From Rufibacter roseus (GTDB lineage Bacteria > Bacteroidota > Bacteroidia > Cytophagales > Hymenobacteraceae): a DNA stretch of 64,000 nt. The DNA lies in NCBI RefSeq assembly GCF_001647285.1, contig NZ_LRML01000004.1:248001-312000 (forward strand), written 5' to 3'. A program made the translations under genes and the position numbers. Below are positions 14,970 to 23,790 of this stretch, one piece after another (position 1 is the first letter of the stretch; every line of letters starts with the position of its first letter). The notes below the pieces were generated by a model that was given only the letters and a program-made list of their open reading frames with translations, was not told the origin of the DNA and made no database searches.

Positions 14970-15864
14970 CAAGCCACCGCATGACACGTGACTCAGCGTC
15001 AGCGCTTGTTTCTTCTTCTAAAATCTCCAGCAGTTGCAGTGCTTCTGGGTAGTTAGAGGTAAAATAAGCATGCCGCGCCTCGTATTTCACCCGTTTTACC
15101 AGAGCCAGCTTTTCAACTGAGGTACGGACTAATTTCTGGGCCTTCTGAATGACCTGTATAGTAGATTGCAGCTGCCGGTCACCTTTTTTGTACACTTGCT
15201 GCGAGAGCGAGGCAATATGCACGCGGCGCTTACACAAAACCTTATCTAAATAGTGATAGCGCCAGCTACGGGAAGATCTTACCCAAAAATCAAAATCTTC
15301 ATAGGCTAGAGCTAGGTCATAGCCATTTAGTTCTTCCAGTACCTGCCGCCTGATCATCATGGTGGGCGGACATATGAAATACCGGCTTAGCACATGGGCA
15401 AACACCTCCCCTTCTGCTGGTTCCGGTACTAATTCCCCAGAAGCAGACCGCTGATAAAAGTGACGAAGAAAGATTGATTTTTCATTTATCAAATCAGCAT
15501 CGGTATACACTACTCCGTAATCTTGTGGTAAGGTTTGGAAAGCGCATACCTGCTCCTTCACCCGCTCTGGGTATAACACATCGTCCGTCGCAAAATCAAT
15601 AATGTATTCTCCTCTGCTTTGCCCAAAGGCTTCATTGAATGACGCGCAGTTTCCTCTATTCTTGTGGTGCTGGATAAATTGGATGTGGGGATGGCGACGA
15701 ACGTACTCTGAAATGACCTGTGCGCTGGCATCCGAACTGGCATCATCTACCACAATTACTTCCAAATTAGAATAGGTTTGTGCTAGAACAGAATCCAGAG
15801 CCTCCTGCAAAAACTTGGCGTGGTTGTAACAAAGACAGATGATGGTGACCAGCGGCTCGTTCAT
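14896..15864 (-). CDS. Family 2 glycosyltransferase
   Basis: A 322-residue inverting glycosyltransferase (GT-A fold). The N-terminal domain has LVTIICLCYNHAKFLQEALDS, VIVVDDASSD and, about residue 95, the DXD-like FATDDVLYPERV. The C-terminal 100 residues are basic and helical. It probably adds a sugar to a lipid-linked oligosaccharide. Its ATG overlaps the flippase stop (TCAT at 15861-15864), so the two are coupled. Donor and acceptor are unknown. Confidence 0.88.
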   Translation of the reverse strand: MNEPLVTIICLCYNHAKFLQEALDSVLAQTYSNLEVIVVDDASSDASAQVISEYVRRHPHIQFIQHHKNRGNCASFNEAFGQSRGEYIIDFATDDVLYPERVKEQVCAFQTLPQDYGVVYTDADLINEKSIFLRHFYQRSASGELVPEPAEGEVFAHVLSRYFICPPTMMIRRQVLEELNGYDLALAYEDFDFWVRSSRSWRYHYLDKVLCKRRVHIASLSQQVYKKGDRQLQSTIQVIQKAQKLVRTSVEKLALVKRVKYEARHAYFTSNYPEALQLLEILEEETSADAESRVMRWLAKKRVPLQFLRRWYHGWRYRHTSA

Positions 15865-17138
15865 TTTGAGATAAAATATGACCGAAACAGGTACAGAAAG
15901 AAAAGCAGATAAACGCCATAACTTAAGGCATGAGCCATGGGCAAGCCCTCTAACCCAAGGCTAGGTAAAAGCAGCATAACAACTGCCACATAAAGCATAC
16001 CAAATCCTAATTGGGTAACCATGTAAAGCTTCACCCTTGCCTGTACTGTTATTATGTAAGAAAGAACCCAGGCGGTCATTTTAAAGAAATCGCCCAGCAA
16101 CTGAAAGTCCATTAATCCCTTAGCCGCTAAAAACTCTTCATTAAACAGTAATCTTATGAAGAATTCTCTGTGAATGCCTAAAAGAAGTAACCCTCCCCCT
16201 ACCAGCGGAACTAATAAAAAAAATACACTTCTTACATACTCCCGCAGGGCTTGTGGCTGTGACAGCAGAGCGGCAATTTTGGGGTAGTACACCATACCCA
16301 ACACTGATACGTAAACAATGGTATAGCTATCAGAAATTTTAGCCACCGATTGCCACAGACCCGTTTCATACAAAGAAAACCGCTGGATGGCAATTTCCCG
16401 CACCACAAAGTCCACAAACCTACTCCCCAATAACATTGCCACCGCCATGAGCAAAAACTTGCCAAGTTCCTTGTGAACCTGCACCGGAAGCTTTACTTGC
16501 ATGGGCGGTATAAGCCCCCTCTTGAACACAGCAAACAGCCCGACAATACCGGCCACCGACTGACCAGTTAAAAACAGGACCAACGCCACAGTCAAATCCA
16601 CACGCCCTACTGCCCACCACGTAACACCAATACTGGTTAAGCTAGTAAGCAGACTTAACCCCACATATAGTTTAAGCGCCTGCCTAGCTAGCAGAACCGC
16701 CAGCCAGAACAGCTGTAACAATAGCAGAGCAAAAAGGCCCAGCACCCACCAAAGGCTAAAATGGTTGGCTACTTCAGAGGTCGTGCCTCCAAACCGTTCA
16801 AGAAAGAACTCCGGGAATAAAACAAAAACGAGAATTCCTGTCAGAAATGAAAGTAGATTCAACCATAGGCCAGACCAAAAAAAGGACCGGTAACCTTCAG
16901 TACCTGGCTCATTGGCAGCCAAATGGCGAATTAACCCTACGTTGATGCCTGCATTGGGCAGAGTGGTCAGTAAAGCTACTAAATTCTGGAAGTGGGCCAA
17001 CAGCGTTATGCCATTGGGGCCATAGTAAACGGCAAAAAGCTTGTTGATGACAAATGTACTGCCAGCCCTAGCCACGGTAGATAATCCTGACCAAACTGAT
17101 GCCCCTAGAAACTGCTTCCAATGCTGCTTGCGCGCCAT
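15861..17138 (-). CDS. Oligosaccharide flippase (Wzx/MATE-like)
   Basis: A 425-residue polytopic membrane protein with about 12 predicted helices. The start FLGASVWSGLSTVARAGSTFVINKLFAVYYGPNGI is typical of polysaccharide-biosynthesis flippases such as the O-antigen and ECA translocases (WzxE-like). It would move lipid-linked repeat units across the inner membrane. It is coupled to the downstream GT2 gene, with the FdtB-type aminotransferase gene upstream on the same strand beyond palindrome unit 8. Confidence 0.87.
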   Translation of the reverse strand: MARKQHWKQFLGASVWSGLSTVARAGSTFVINKLFAVYYGPNGITLLAHFQNLVALLTTLPNAGINVGLIRHLAANEPGTEGYRSFFWSGLWLNLLSFLTGILVFVLFPEFFLERFGGTTSEVANHFSLWWVLGLFALLLLQLFWLAVLLARQALKLYVGLSLLTSLTSIGVTWWAVGRVDLTVALVLFLTGQSVAGIVGLFAVFKRGLIPPMQVKLPVQVHKELGKFLLMAVAMLLGSRFVDFVVREIAIQRFSLYETGLWQSVAKISDSYTIVYVSVLGMVYYPKIAALLSQPQALREYVRSVFFLLVPLVGGGLLLLGIHREFFIRLLFNEEFLAAKGLMDFQLLGDFFKMTAWVLSYIITVQARVKLYMVTQLGFGMLYVAVVMLLLPSLGLEGLPMAHALSYGVYLLFFLYLFRSYFISK

Positions 17139-17258
17139 GCTGCAAACTACAAAGAATGCTGCAGCTTTACCACGCAGCTGCCATGGTCAGTAAGGAAATT
17201 CAATAATAACTTAACTGATAAGCGGTGGAAGTGACTGTCAGCACGCTCTGCAGAAGCT

Positions 17259-17294
17259 ATTTCAGGCTTGTTTTCCAGAAAACAGGTCTAAAAC
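17259..17294. repeat. 36-nt palindrome unit 8
   Basis: Left arm ATTTCAGGCTTGTTTT, right arm AAAACAGGTCTAAAAC. It is placed 3' of the aminotransferase gene and 5' of the flippase gene, both on the complement. Confidence 0.85.
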
Positions 17295-17322
17295 AGAAGT
17301 GCAGTAGTAGCAGGTGAGATCT

Positions 17323-18435
17323 TTATACTTTTTCAAAAAAAGCATTTATCTGCTCTATGACAAATTGCTGCTCCTGTTCCGTCATGCCCGGAAACAACGG
17401 TAAGCTCAGGCTAGTTTTGGCCAGTTCTTCAGCCACCGGAAAACTACCTTTTTGATGACCTAAATTCTGATAGGCCGGCTGCAAGTGCGGCGGAACTGGA
17501 TAATGCACCAGCGTGGAAATTCCCTGCTCTTTCAAATACTGTTGCAGTGCATCCCGGAAGTGAGTTCTGATGACAAACAAATGATACACGTGCTCCATAT
17601 CTGGCTCAGGAATTACCGGCAGCAGTAGGTCACCTACTCCCCTCAAAGTTTGAAGGTACACTTGCGCCAGCCGTTGCCGCTCCTGGTTCAGGCTGTTAAG
17701 GTGCTGTAATTTAACTGAGAGTACCTCAGCCTGTACAGAATCTAAGCGGGAGTTTATACCAGCCATGGCGTATTGGTACTTCTCACTTTGTCCATAATTG
17801 TGGTATTGCCGCACCCAATTTGCCAATTGCGGATCAAAAGTAGTAACTGCACCGCCGTCGCCTAAGGCACCTAGGTTTTTGGTTGGGTAAAAGCTGGTGG
17901 CGTTTATTTTCCCGAAAGTGCCTACGGTTTGCCCCTTGTACCTGGCGCCGTGTGCCTGGGCGAAGTCCTCCACCAGCTCCAGCCCTTTATCGGTGCAGAG
18001 GGTAAGTAACTCCTTCATCTGGCAAGGCTGACCGTATAGGTGAATGGGAAGTATTGCTTTTGTTCGTGCGCTAATCACGGGTAAAACGGTAGCGGCTGTA
18101 ATGTTGAAGGTTTGTGCCTCAGGCTCCGCAAAAACAGGTGTGGCACCTACTTGCTGTACGGCATTAATGGTGGCAATGTAACCGTTAGATGGCACTACTA
18201 CTTCGTCTCCCGGCCCAACACCTAACGCCCGCAAACTAATAGAGAGCGCATCATATCCGTTCCCCACACCAACAACTTCTGTGCCTCCCAAGTACTCGCT
18301 AAAGCTATGCTCAAACTTTGTGACTGCGGTGCCTAAGATGAATTGGTTTCTTCTGCTTTCCTTTACCAATGCCGATTCTATTTGATCTTGCAAACCAGTA
18401 GGAAAATCTCGGAATGTAAAGAATGGAACCTGCAT
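17323..18435 (-). CDS. DegT/DnrJ/EryC1 sugar aminotransferase (FdtB-like)
   Basis: A 370-residue PLP-dependent aminotransferase that aminates a dTDP-keto sugar. The PLP lysine lies in SFYPTKNLGALGDGGAV near residue 190, the family signature; VGNGYDALSISLRALG and FAQAHGARY are also typical. The nearby FdtA-type ketoisomerase points to a 3-keto sugar, so the product is probably a 3-amino-3,6-dideoxyhexose such as dTDP-Fuc3N or dTDP-Qui3N. Three genes (ketoisomerase, GNAT, aminotransferase) run in this order on the complement. The downstream flippase and GT2 genes suggest the sugar enters a surface glycan. Confidence 0.87.
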   Translation of the reverse strand: MQVPFFTFRDFPTGLQDQIESALVKESRRNQFILGTAVTKFEHSFSEYLGGTEVVGVGNGYDALSISLRALGVGPGDEVVVPSNGYIATINAVQQVGATPVFAEPEAQTFNITAATVLPVISARTKAILPIHLYGQPCQMKELLTLCTDKGLELVEDFAQAHGARYKGQTVGTFGKINATSFYPTKNLGALGDGGAVTTFDPQLANWVRQYHNYGQSEKYQYAMAGINSRLDSVQAEVLSVKLQHLNSLNQERQRLAQVYLQTLRGVGDLLLPVIPEPDMEHVYHLFVIRTHFRDALQQYLKEQGISTLVHYPVPPHLQPAYQNLGHQKGSFPVAEELAKTSLSLPLFPGMTEQEQQFVIEQINAFFEKV

Positions 18436-18542
18436 TTAAATGGGCGAAGGAGTAATTGAATGGATGTGGGAATATAACCTTGATGTAATGAATGATTTAT
18501 AAGTGAAGTTAGGAAGAAATTAAATCTAAACATCTCTTACCC

Positions 18543-18578
18543 GTTTTCAAGCTGATTTTACGAAAAGAAGTCAAAAAC
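18543..18578. repeat. 36-nt palindrome unit 9
   Basis: Left arm GTTTTCAAGCTGATTT, right arm ending AAGTCAAAAAC. It lies 22 bases 3' of the GNAT gene, between it and the aminotransferase gene. Confidence 0.75.
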
Positions 18579-18600
18579 AAGAGTTATCACTTCCTCCAAG

Positions 18601-19566
18601 TCACTCCATAAACAGAAAAGTAGGTTTCCAAGTCACTATTCCTCCTAAACGTTCTTTGAACGTGAAAAGCCCTTGATAGTCCGCCTCAGACTCAAGTGGC
18701 GGGGCGGAGACTCCTAAATCCAGAAGTTCAATGTCTTTGCGGCGACAGTACTCATAAATTCCCTGAGTAAGCAAAATAGTAGGGCTGTAGGTATTAAAAG
18801 AAGTGGGGCTAGCTGGGTACAGGTGATTTAAAATACGCTTGTTGATCTGCACTGTAACCCCAACTGCAGCCAATTCTCCGTTGCAGCGCACCGTAAACAA
18901 TTGATATTGTTCCGGGAACTGCTGAAAATACTGGTTTAATTGCTCAAACGATAGCGAAAGAGGCTTTTGCTTCTCCGATCTGCAGGCCTGCAATAACTGA
19001 TAAGCCTCCGGCAATTGCTCAATGCCTTCCTGCTGTACCGTAAAACCTGCGCGTAAACATTTCTGCAACCTCCTCTTAGCGGAAGGATGAAGAAGTTCTG
19101 TGAATGCCGCGCGACTTACTTGCAGATGATGGTTTCGCTGTTCGTATATTGTTTTATAACCTATCTCTAAGAGGGTTTGCCTGACCAACATGTTTTCTTT
19201 AGAACTGTAGACATCAGGGCACTGCAACCATTCCACCTGCGTCACCCCCTGCTCCCGCAGGTTCTGGTGGAGGTGGTAAACCAAAACTTTTGCCACATCT
19301 CCAGGCAAATCAGGAGAAAACTGTAAGCCGCCAAATGGTGCCCGCCAAGGCGAAAATGCCTTTTCATTCTCTACAAAAACATGAGCCAGCGCCACGGTTC
19401 TATTCTCTTGCAACAAAGCGTACATGCGCCAAAATGGCCCGTTCTGAAACCTGACATGCTGCGGCTGTAGGTACAGGAACAGATCAAAGGCCAGGGGTGG
19501 CAATTCAGCTTCTGACGTCAGGCATACCAACTGGTACCGCTCATCTGGGAAAGGCAGCATTTCCAT
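18601..19566 (-). CDS. FemAB-like GNAT acyltransferase
   Basis: A 321-residue protein of the large GNAT/FemAB-like type (Acetyltransf_6). It has a conserved middle segment LHPSAKRRLQKCLRAGF, typical of this fold, then ELAAVGVTVQI, NTYSPTILLTQGIYEYC and LDLGVSAPP. It lies two bases downstream of the FdtA-type gene and upstream of the FdtB-type gene, the slot that usually holds the acetyltransferase FdtC or QdtC, a left-handed beta-helix protein. Inference: it may N-acylate the 3-amino sugar. The alternative is transfer onto a glycan or peptide. Confidence 0.75.
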   Translation of the reverse strand: MEMLPFPDERYQLVCLTSEAELPPLAFDLFLYLQPQHVRFQNGPFWRMYALLQENRTVALAHVFVENEKAFSPWRAPFGGLQFSPDLPGDVAKVLVYHLHQNLREQGVTQVEWLQCPDVYSSKENMLVRQTLLEIGYKTIYEQRNHHLQVSRAAFTELLHPSAKRRLQKCLRAGFTVQQEGIEQLPEAYQLLQACRSEKQKPLSLSFEQLNQYFQQFPEQYQLFTVRCNGELAAVGVTVQINKRILNHLYPASPTSFNTYSPTILLTQGIYEYCRRKDIELLDLGVSAPPLESEADYQGLFTFKERLGGIVTWKPTFLFME

Positions 19567-19568
19567 AG

Positions 19569-19970
19569 CTAATTCAGCAACTGCAGAAATTCCTCATACT
19601 GCCTTATATAATCTGCCTCATCATACAACGTAGACGTCAGGCAGCAGATCACCGCTCCTTCAGAGGGTTGTACCTTAATCCAGCACAAAGGCGGAATATA
19701 TAGTCCTTGGGTAGGCGTGGTAAGTTCAAACACCTGCTGCCCCTCGGCATGCTGTGTCTCTACCCGCACACTTCCGTTCACTACCGTTAAAACTTCCTGG
19801 GTGGTGCGGTGGGCGTGGCCGCCCCGCACTTTGCCTACTGGGGTACCGTATACCCAAAAGACTCTTTTCACTTCAAAAGGAAGGTTATTTTCATCTTGAG
19901 TGGTGACCAGCGTGCCGGTAGCATCTGTCAGCTGTAAAAAAGAAATAAGGTGCGGCGCAGGATATTTCAT
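19569..19970 (-). CDS. dTDP-sugar 3,4-ketoisomerase (FdtA/WxcM-like cupin)
   Basis: A 133-residue cupin that moves a keto group between C4 and C3 of dTDP-6-deoxyhexose. The key segment is RVFWVYGTPVGKVRGGHAHR near residue 35, with two His, then QEVLTVVNGSVRV and GLYIPPLCWI, all characteristic of FdtA/QdtA/TylM3 enzymes. Whether it gives the 6-deoxygalactose or 6-deoxyglucose product cannot be told. A near-consensus box TAACTTCG ends five bases before the ATG. It heads a run with the GNAT and aminotransferase genes. Confidence 0.88.
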   Translation of the reverse strand: MKYPAPHLISFLQLTDATGTLVTTQDENNLPFEVKRVFWVYGTPVGKVRGGHAHRTTQEVLTVVNGSVRVETQHAEGQQVFELTTPTQGLYIPPLCWIKVQPSEGAVICCLTSTLYDEADYIRQYEEFLQLLN

Positions 19971-19975
19971 GTGCC

Positions 19976-19983
19976 CGAAGTTA
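19976..19983 (-). promoter_or_regulatory. Near-consensus -7 box TAACTTCG
   Basis: One mismatch to TAnnTTTG on the complement, five bases before the ketoisomerase ATG. If used, the transcript would be leaderless or nearly so. Confidence 0.35.
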
Positions 19984-20056
19984 CGTAAACCTGCCGGAAT
20001 GGTGACAGCTAACGCAGCATGTGTTGCAAAAACACAGTGTATGCCATTCCTTTTGG

Positions 20057-20064
20057 TATCTTTG
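20057..20064 (+). promoter_or_regulatory. -7 box TATCTTTG for the DMT transporter
   Basis: Exact TAnnTTTG match 20 bases before the ATG at 20085. It argues against the longer frame that begins at 20019. Confidence 0.6.
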
Positions 20065-20084
20065 CTGCCCTTTTTCTAGAAAGT

Positions 20085-20990
20085 ATGCTTTACCTTATTC
20101 TTTGCATTCTGTTTAACGCGTTGCTGGTGTTTATTTTTAAACTGTACCAGGTGTACCGCATCCGCACGTTTCAAGCCATTGTGATCAACTACGTGATCTG
20201 TCTTTTCACGGGGGCTTTGTTTGATCAATCGGCGCTGCCAATAATTACTCAGAATATTGGTGCCAGTTGGATGTGGGCTAGCTGGCTGCTGGGCTCTCTT
20301 TTTATTGGCGGCTTTTATTTGATTGCCATCACCACGCAACGCATTGGTGTTTCAGCGGCCACGGTAGCCATGAAAACCTCATTGGTCATTCCGGTGCTGT
20401 TCAGTCTGCTCATTTTACAGAATACGCTCAAAGATTATACTTTCCTGAACTACCTGGGCATGGCGCTGGCCTTAGTGGCCATTGTAGTTACTTCGCGCAG
20501 AAGCAAAACCGAAGAAGTTGGCTCTCTTAGCCTAATGGACTGGGCACTGCCAGTTATAGTCTTCTTTTCCGCGGGCGCGGGAGATGTTATCATCAATTAC
20601 ACCAATGATCAGCTGTTACAACCTGAACAGGCTGGAGCCTTCACCATCTCTACCTTTGCCGCCTCGGCTGCCATCGGTTCGTTGGTGTTGTTGTACCAAG
20701 TTATTGTAAAAAAGGTGCCGTTTGAGAAGAAGAATTTAGTGGCTGGCATTGGCCTGGGTATACCAAACTTCTTTTCTATCTATTTTTTGGTGAAAGCCCT
20801 CTCCGCTTTCCAGAACGACGGAGCTTTTCTGTACCCTGTTAACAACATAGGCATTATTCTAGTGGCCACACTGGGTGGTATGCTGTTTTTCAAGGAGCGA
20901 CTGACCAAGTCGGGTTGGTTTGGTTTACTGCTGGCCGTTACGGCCCTGCTTCTCATTTCTTATCAGGAAGTGGTGCAGATTCTGTTTTAG
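20085..20990 (+). CDS. EamA/DMT-superfamily transporter
   Basis: A 301-residue membrane protein with about ten predicted helices, the normal drug/metabolite transporter size. The first repeat begins MLYLILCILFNALLVFIFKLYQ, and the second includes LVAGIGLGIPNFFSIYFLVKAL. The internal marker GVSAATVAMKTSLVIPVLFS is an EamA-type helix. The start at 20085 follows the promoter box and matches the first helix. The last two codons CTG TTT and the TAG stop run into the left arm of palindrome unit 10. The substrate is unknown. Confidence 0.8.
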   Translation: MLYLILCILFNALLVFIFKLYQVYRIRTFQAIVINYVICLFTGALFDQSALPIITQNIGASWMWASWLLGSLFIGGFYLIAITTQRIGVSAATVAMKTSLVIPVLFSLLILQNTLKDYTFLNYLGMALALVAIVVTSRRSKTEEVGSLSLMDWALPVIVFFSAGAGDVIINYTNDQLLQPEQAGAFTISTFAASAAIGSLVLLYQVIVKKVPFEKKNLVAGIGLGIPNFFSIYFLVKALSAFQNDGAFLYPVNNIGIILVATLGGMLFFKERLTKSGWFGLLLAVTALLLISYQEVVQILF

Positions 20991-21019
20991 ACTTACTTTT
21001 AAAAAAACAGGCCAAAAAC
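20984..21019. repeat. 36-nt palindrome unit 10
   Basis: Left arm GTTTTAGACTTACTTT, right arm AAACAGGCCAAAAAC. The TAG stop of the DMT transporter gene (20988-20990) is inside the left arm. The unit ends 30 bases before the yigZ promoter box. Confidence 0.85.
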
Positions 21020-21048
21020 GGCAGTCTCTGGTTTTTCTGAAAGCTTCT

Positions 21049-21056
21049 TATCTTTG
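21049..21056 (+). promoter_or_regulatory. -7 box TATCTTTG for yigZ, next to the start codon
   Basis: Exact TAnnTTTG match ending 6 bases before the ATG at 21063. With the usual spacing, transcription would begin at or next to the ATG, giving a leaderless mRNA. Confidence 0.6.
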
Positions 21057-21062
21057 CCTTAC

Positions 21063-21656
21063 ATGGAGGACACCTACCGCACCATTGTCGCGCCCGTGGA
21101 GGGGCTGTACAAAGAGAAAGGCAGCAAGTTTATCGCCAAGGCCTATCCGGTCCGTTCAGAGGAAGAAGTCAAAGAAGTTCTGCAGGCCCTGCGGAAGGAG
21201 TATTTTGATGCCCGCCACCATTGCTATGCTTATTTACTGGGAGCAGACAAAGCTCTTTACCGCGCCAACGACGACGGTGAGCCCAACCATTCAGCTGGTG
21301 ACCCGATAATGGGTCAAATAAAATCTGCTGGTTTAAGTAATGTATTGGTGGTGGTGATCCGCTATTTTGGTGGCACTAAGCTGGGCGTGGGAGGGTTGAT
21401 ACATGCCTATAGAACTGCCACCGCTGATGCCCTGACCCAAGCCGAAATTGAGGAACGCCACGAAACAACCTTTGTGACGGTGCAGTTTGCTTACGAGCAA
21501 ATGAACGATATTATGAGGATAGTGAAAGATTTTGACCTGCCTGTCCGCGAGCAAGATTTTCAGCTAGATTGCCGACTGACGGTAGAAGTGCGCACTAGTA
21601 TGGCACAGCAGATAGCAGAGCAATTTGAGAACTTCGGAAGCTTAGGGAATCAATAG
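21063..21656 (+). CDS. YigZ/IMPACT family protein
   Basis: A 197-residue protein of the YigZ/IMPACT family, with an N-terminal UPF0029 domain. It shows EGLYKEKGSKFIAKAYPV, DARHHCYAYLLG, DDGEPNHSAGDPI and VVVIRYFGGTKLGVGGLIHAY, all hallmarks of the family. A shorter C-terminal domain resembles part of EF-G domain IV. The family is linked to translation stress in eukaryotes (IMPACT), but the bacterial role is unsettled. The ATG lies directly after a promoter box, so the mRNA may be leaderless. A hairpin terminator follows. Confidence 0.9.
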   Translation: MEDTYRTIVAPVEGLYKEKGSKFIAKAYPVRSEEEVKEVLQALRKEYFDARHHCYAYLLGADKALYRANDDGEPNHSAGDPIMGQIKSAGLSNVLVVVIRYFGGTKLGVGGLIHAYRTATADALTQAEIEERHETTFVTVQFAYEQMNDIMRIVKDFDLPVREQDFQLDCRLTVEVRTSMAQQIAEQFENFGSLGNQ

Positions 21657-21678
21657 CCCTAATTGGCTACTTTAAAGT

Positions 21679-21715
21679 AAAAGCCCCAGCCTTGCAAGGT
21701 TGGGGCTTTTTTTAT
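21679..21715 (+). terminator. Intrinsic terminator after yigZ
   Basis: AAAAGCCCCAGCCTT (21679-21693) pairs with AAGGTTGGGGCTTTT (21696-21710), with one G-U type pair and a 2-nt gap, followed by more T. It also faces the 3' end of the convergent gene at 21732. Confidence 0.85.
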
Positions 21716-21731
21716 TTCTGATTATAATGTA

Positions 21732-22433
21732 TCAATCATTGTTCTGCCCTGTAATATCTTTTACTTTCTCTTTTACCTGATTCATCAGTTCATCCGTAAA
21801 AGTGACTTCGTCTACGTCCATGGTGTTGCCTTTTGGCAGTTCAAACTGCAGCTTTTCAGCATATGGGGCGGGGCGGTTCATCACGAAGGCGGCTGTTACT
21901 TCAGAGTACTTCTCACGGGCTTGCTCAGCGGTAAGCTTTCCGGTTACAATTTCATGCATTAGGTTTAGGGCCAGAATATTGGCCGCTTCCATATCACAAC
22001 GCGCCGATATTTCTCCTTTGGTACGTTCCACAATCACGCTGCCGTCAAACTTGGCTAGTTCTGTGAACTTCTCAATAGGCACGTGGTAATCTATTACCTG
22101 CTCCAAAGTGTCTGAGTGCGGCTGTGGAAAATTATGGGGGATCTCATCTCGGTATACAATGGTGCGCTTCCAGGGTCCATTGTTATACCAGATCAACCGG
22201 CTAGGAATGGCCTCGTTTGGCGGACCGTATTTCTCCATCATCTGCTCTTTGCTTTTCTGCGCCATGGCCGGCCAGCCTTCCGTAACAGCGTTTAGCGTAT
22301 CGGCATCTACAATTCCGGGTGTAGGTTGTTCACCCGCTTCACCCACGGTTTTAGTTTTTATATTGCTCATCATGCCTGTGGCGGCAGTCTTTAGTCGCTC
22401 TACCGGGTTTTTGATTGGGTCTTTCTCGCTCAT
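21732..22433 (-). CDS. Conserved hypothetical protein, 233 residues
   Basis: A soluble protein with no signal peptide or membrane segment. The N-terminal 50 residues are polar and probably flexible (MSEKDPIKNPVERLK, VGEAGEQPTPG). The middle part (about 60-140) has WPAMAQKSKEQMMEKYGPPNEAIPS and IWYNNGPWKRTIVYRDEIPHNFPQP, then VIDYHVP. The C-terminal part is acidic (MDVDEVTFTDELM). The segment YGPPNEAIPSRLIWYNNGPWKR looks like a conserved binding surface, but I cannot assign a family. It lies between the yigZ terminator and the divergent corA. Confidence 0.65.
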   Translation of the reverse strand: MSEKDPIKNPVERLKTAATGMMSNIKTKTVGEAGEQPTPGIVDADTLNAVTEGWPAMAQKSKEQMMEKYGPPNEAIPSRLIWYNNGPWKRTIVYRDEIPHNFPQPHSDTLEQVIDYHVPIEKFTELAKFDGSVIVERTKGEISARCDMEAANILALNLMHEIVTGKLTAEQAREKYSEVTAAFVMNRPAPYAEKLQFELPKGNTMDVDEVTFTDELMNQVKEKVKDITGQNND

Positions 22434-22658
22434 ATTGCTAAAACTTTAGATAAAGTGCCTTTACCTCAGGCTTATATGTAGTACGAGGGCGTTCAGGTAG
22501 AGTTCTATGCAGACTCACCTGCAGTCAAACTTCCTTTTGAACATCCTGAATCTAAAACTGGCAACTATTTTATGTTTTTGCGTACTTTCCCGCAGCGTGC
22601 CTGCATAACACCAGTTTATCTGCACCTACAGGAAAAGCTTATTACCTCTAACCGCTCC

Positions 22659-23786
22659 ATGACCGACTCTACCCTGCACAAAGCCCTCCGAAAAAATACC
22701 CTTAAAAGAAAAGTTGGTCAGCGGCCCGGCACCCTTTCGGTACCCGATACCGCCTTTGCTCCGCGTCTGTTCTTGTTTTCATATGCCCATGATTTTTTTC
22801 ATGAGCAGGAGTACTCTTCTTACCCTGAGTTGTTAGCTGCTTTCAGGGCACACCCAGAGGTAAAACATTGGATTGATGTGCGGGGCTACGCTGACATTGC
22901 GCTACTAGAGCAGATAACAACAGATTTTCAGATTCACCCGCTGCAGATGGAAGACGTGCTGAATGAGTACCAGCGCCCAAAGGTAGAGGAGGAAAGCGGC
23001 CGGTTGTTCATTGTCTCGCGCATGATAGACTTTAATGAGCAGCACCAGTTAGAGGACCGACAACTGTCTCTGTTCACAGGACCCAACTATGTACTCACAC
23101 TGCAAAGCGACTACGTAGACTGCCTGGAGGTGCTGCGCGAAAGAATGCGCATAGGTAAAGGTACTATCCGGAAACGGCCGGTCATGTACCTCACGTACGG
23201 CATACTAGATGTGGTGATGGACTATTATTTCCCGGCCATGGCTAAAATTGGCGACTATGCCGAGGAGCTGGAAGACTGCCTGTTCGACAATCCGAATAAA
23301 AAACTGCTGGGCCAGATTCTAAACTTAAAACGTGAGGTGGTAAAAGTACGCCGCATTGTATGGCCGGAGCGGGACAAGATCAACGAGCTCCTGCGCATGG
23401 AGGAGGATATTATTCCGGCAGAATTAAAGATTTACTTCAAAGACGTTTACGACCACTCCATTCAGCTTATGGATCTGGTAGACAACTACAAAGAAACCAC
23501 CAGCAGCCTTTCAGACCTGTACCTCTCTAACGTGAGCAACCGCCTGAACGAGGTCATGAAAGTGCTCACCATCATCTCTACCATCTTCATTCCCTTAAGC
23601 TTTATTGTAGGTCTTTACGGCATGAACTTCTCCCGCGAAGGTCTGGACGGCAACGTGAATCCGCTGAACATGCCGGAGTTGTACCAACCGTACGGCTATG
23701 TTACCTTGCTTGGTTTTATGGCTGTGGTAGTATGCGGTATGGTATACTATTTTTACCGAAAAGGCTGGCTTACCAATAACGAATAA
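22659..23786 (+). CDS. corA: CorA-type magnesium/cobalt transporter
   Basis: Pentameric divalent-cation channel of the inner membrane. The 375-residue product has a cytoplasmic N-terminal domain of about 300 residues, ending in the long stalk helix, then two C-terminal membrane helices. The signature YGMNF loop between them is present (LYGMNFSREG). The preceding segment is VLTIISTIFIPLSFIVG. The start at 22659 is chosen because the upstream extension is unrelated and the family begins shortly before the domain LFLFSYAHD. It is followed by palindrome unit 11, a perfect hairpin. Confidence 0.93.
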   Translation: MTDSTLHKALRKNTLKRKVGQRPGTLSVPDTAFAPRLFLFSYAHDFFHEQEYSSYPELLAAFRAHPEVKHWIDVRGYADIALLEQITTDFQIHPLQMEDVLNEYQRPKVEEESGRLFIVSRMIDFNEQHQLEDRQLSLFTGPNYVLTLQSDYVDCLEVLRERMRIGKGTIRKRPVMYLTYGILDVVMDYYFPAMAKIGDYAEELEDCLFDNPNKKLLGQILNLKREVVKVRRIVWPERDKINELLRMEEDIIPAELKIYFKDVYDHSIQLMDLVDNYKETTSSLSDLYLSNVSNRLNEVMKVLTIISTIFIPLSFIVGLYGMNFSREGLDGNVNPLNMPELYQPYGYVTLLGFMAVVVCGMVYYFYRKGWLTNNE

Positions 23787-23790
23787 AGGC

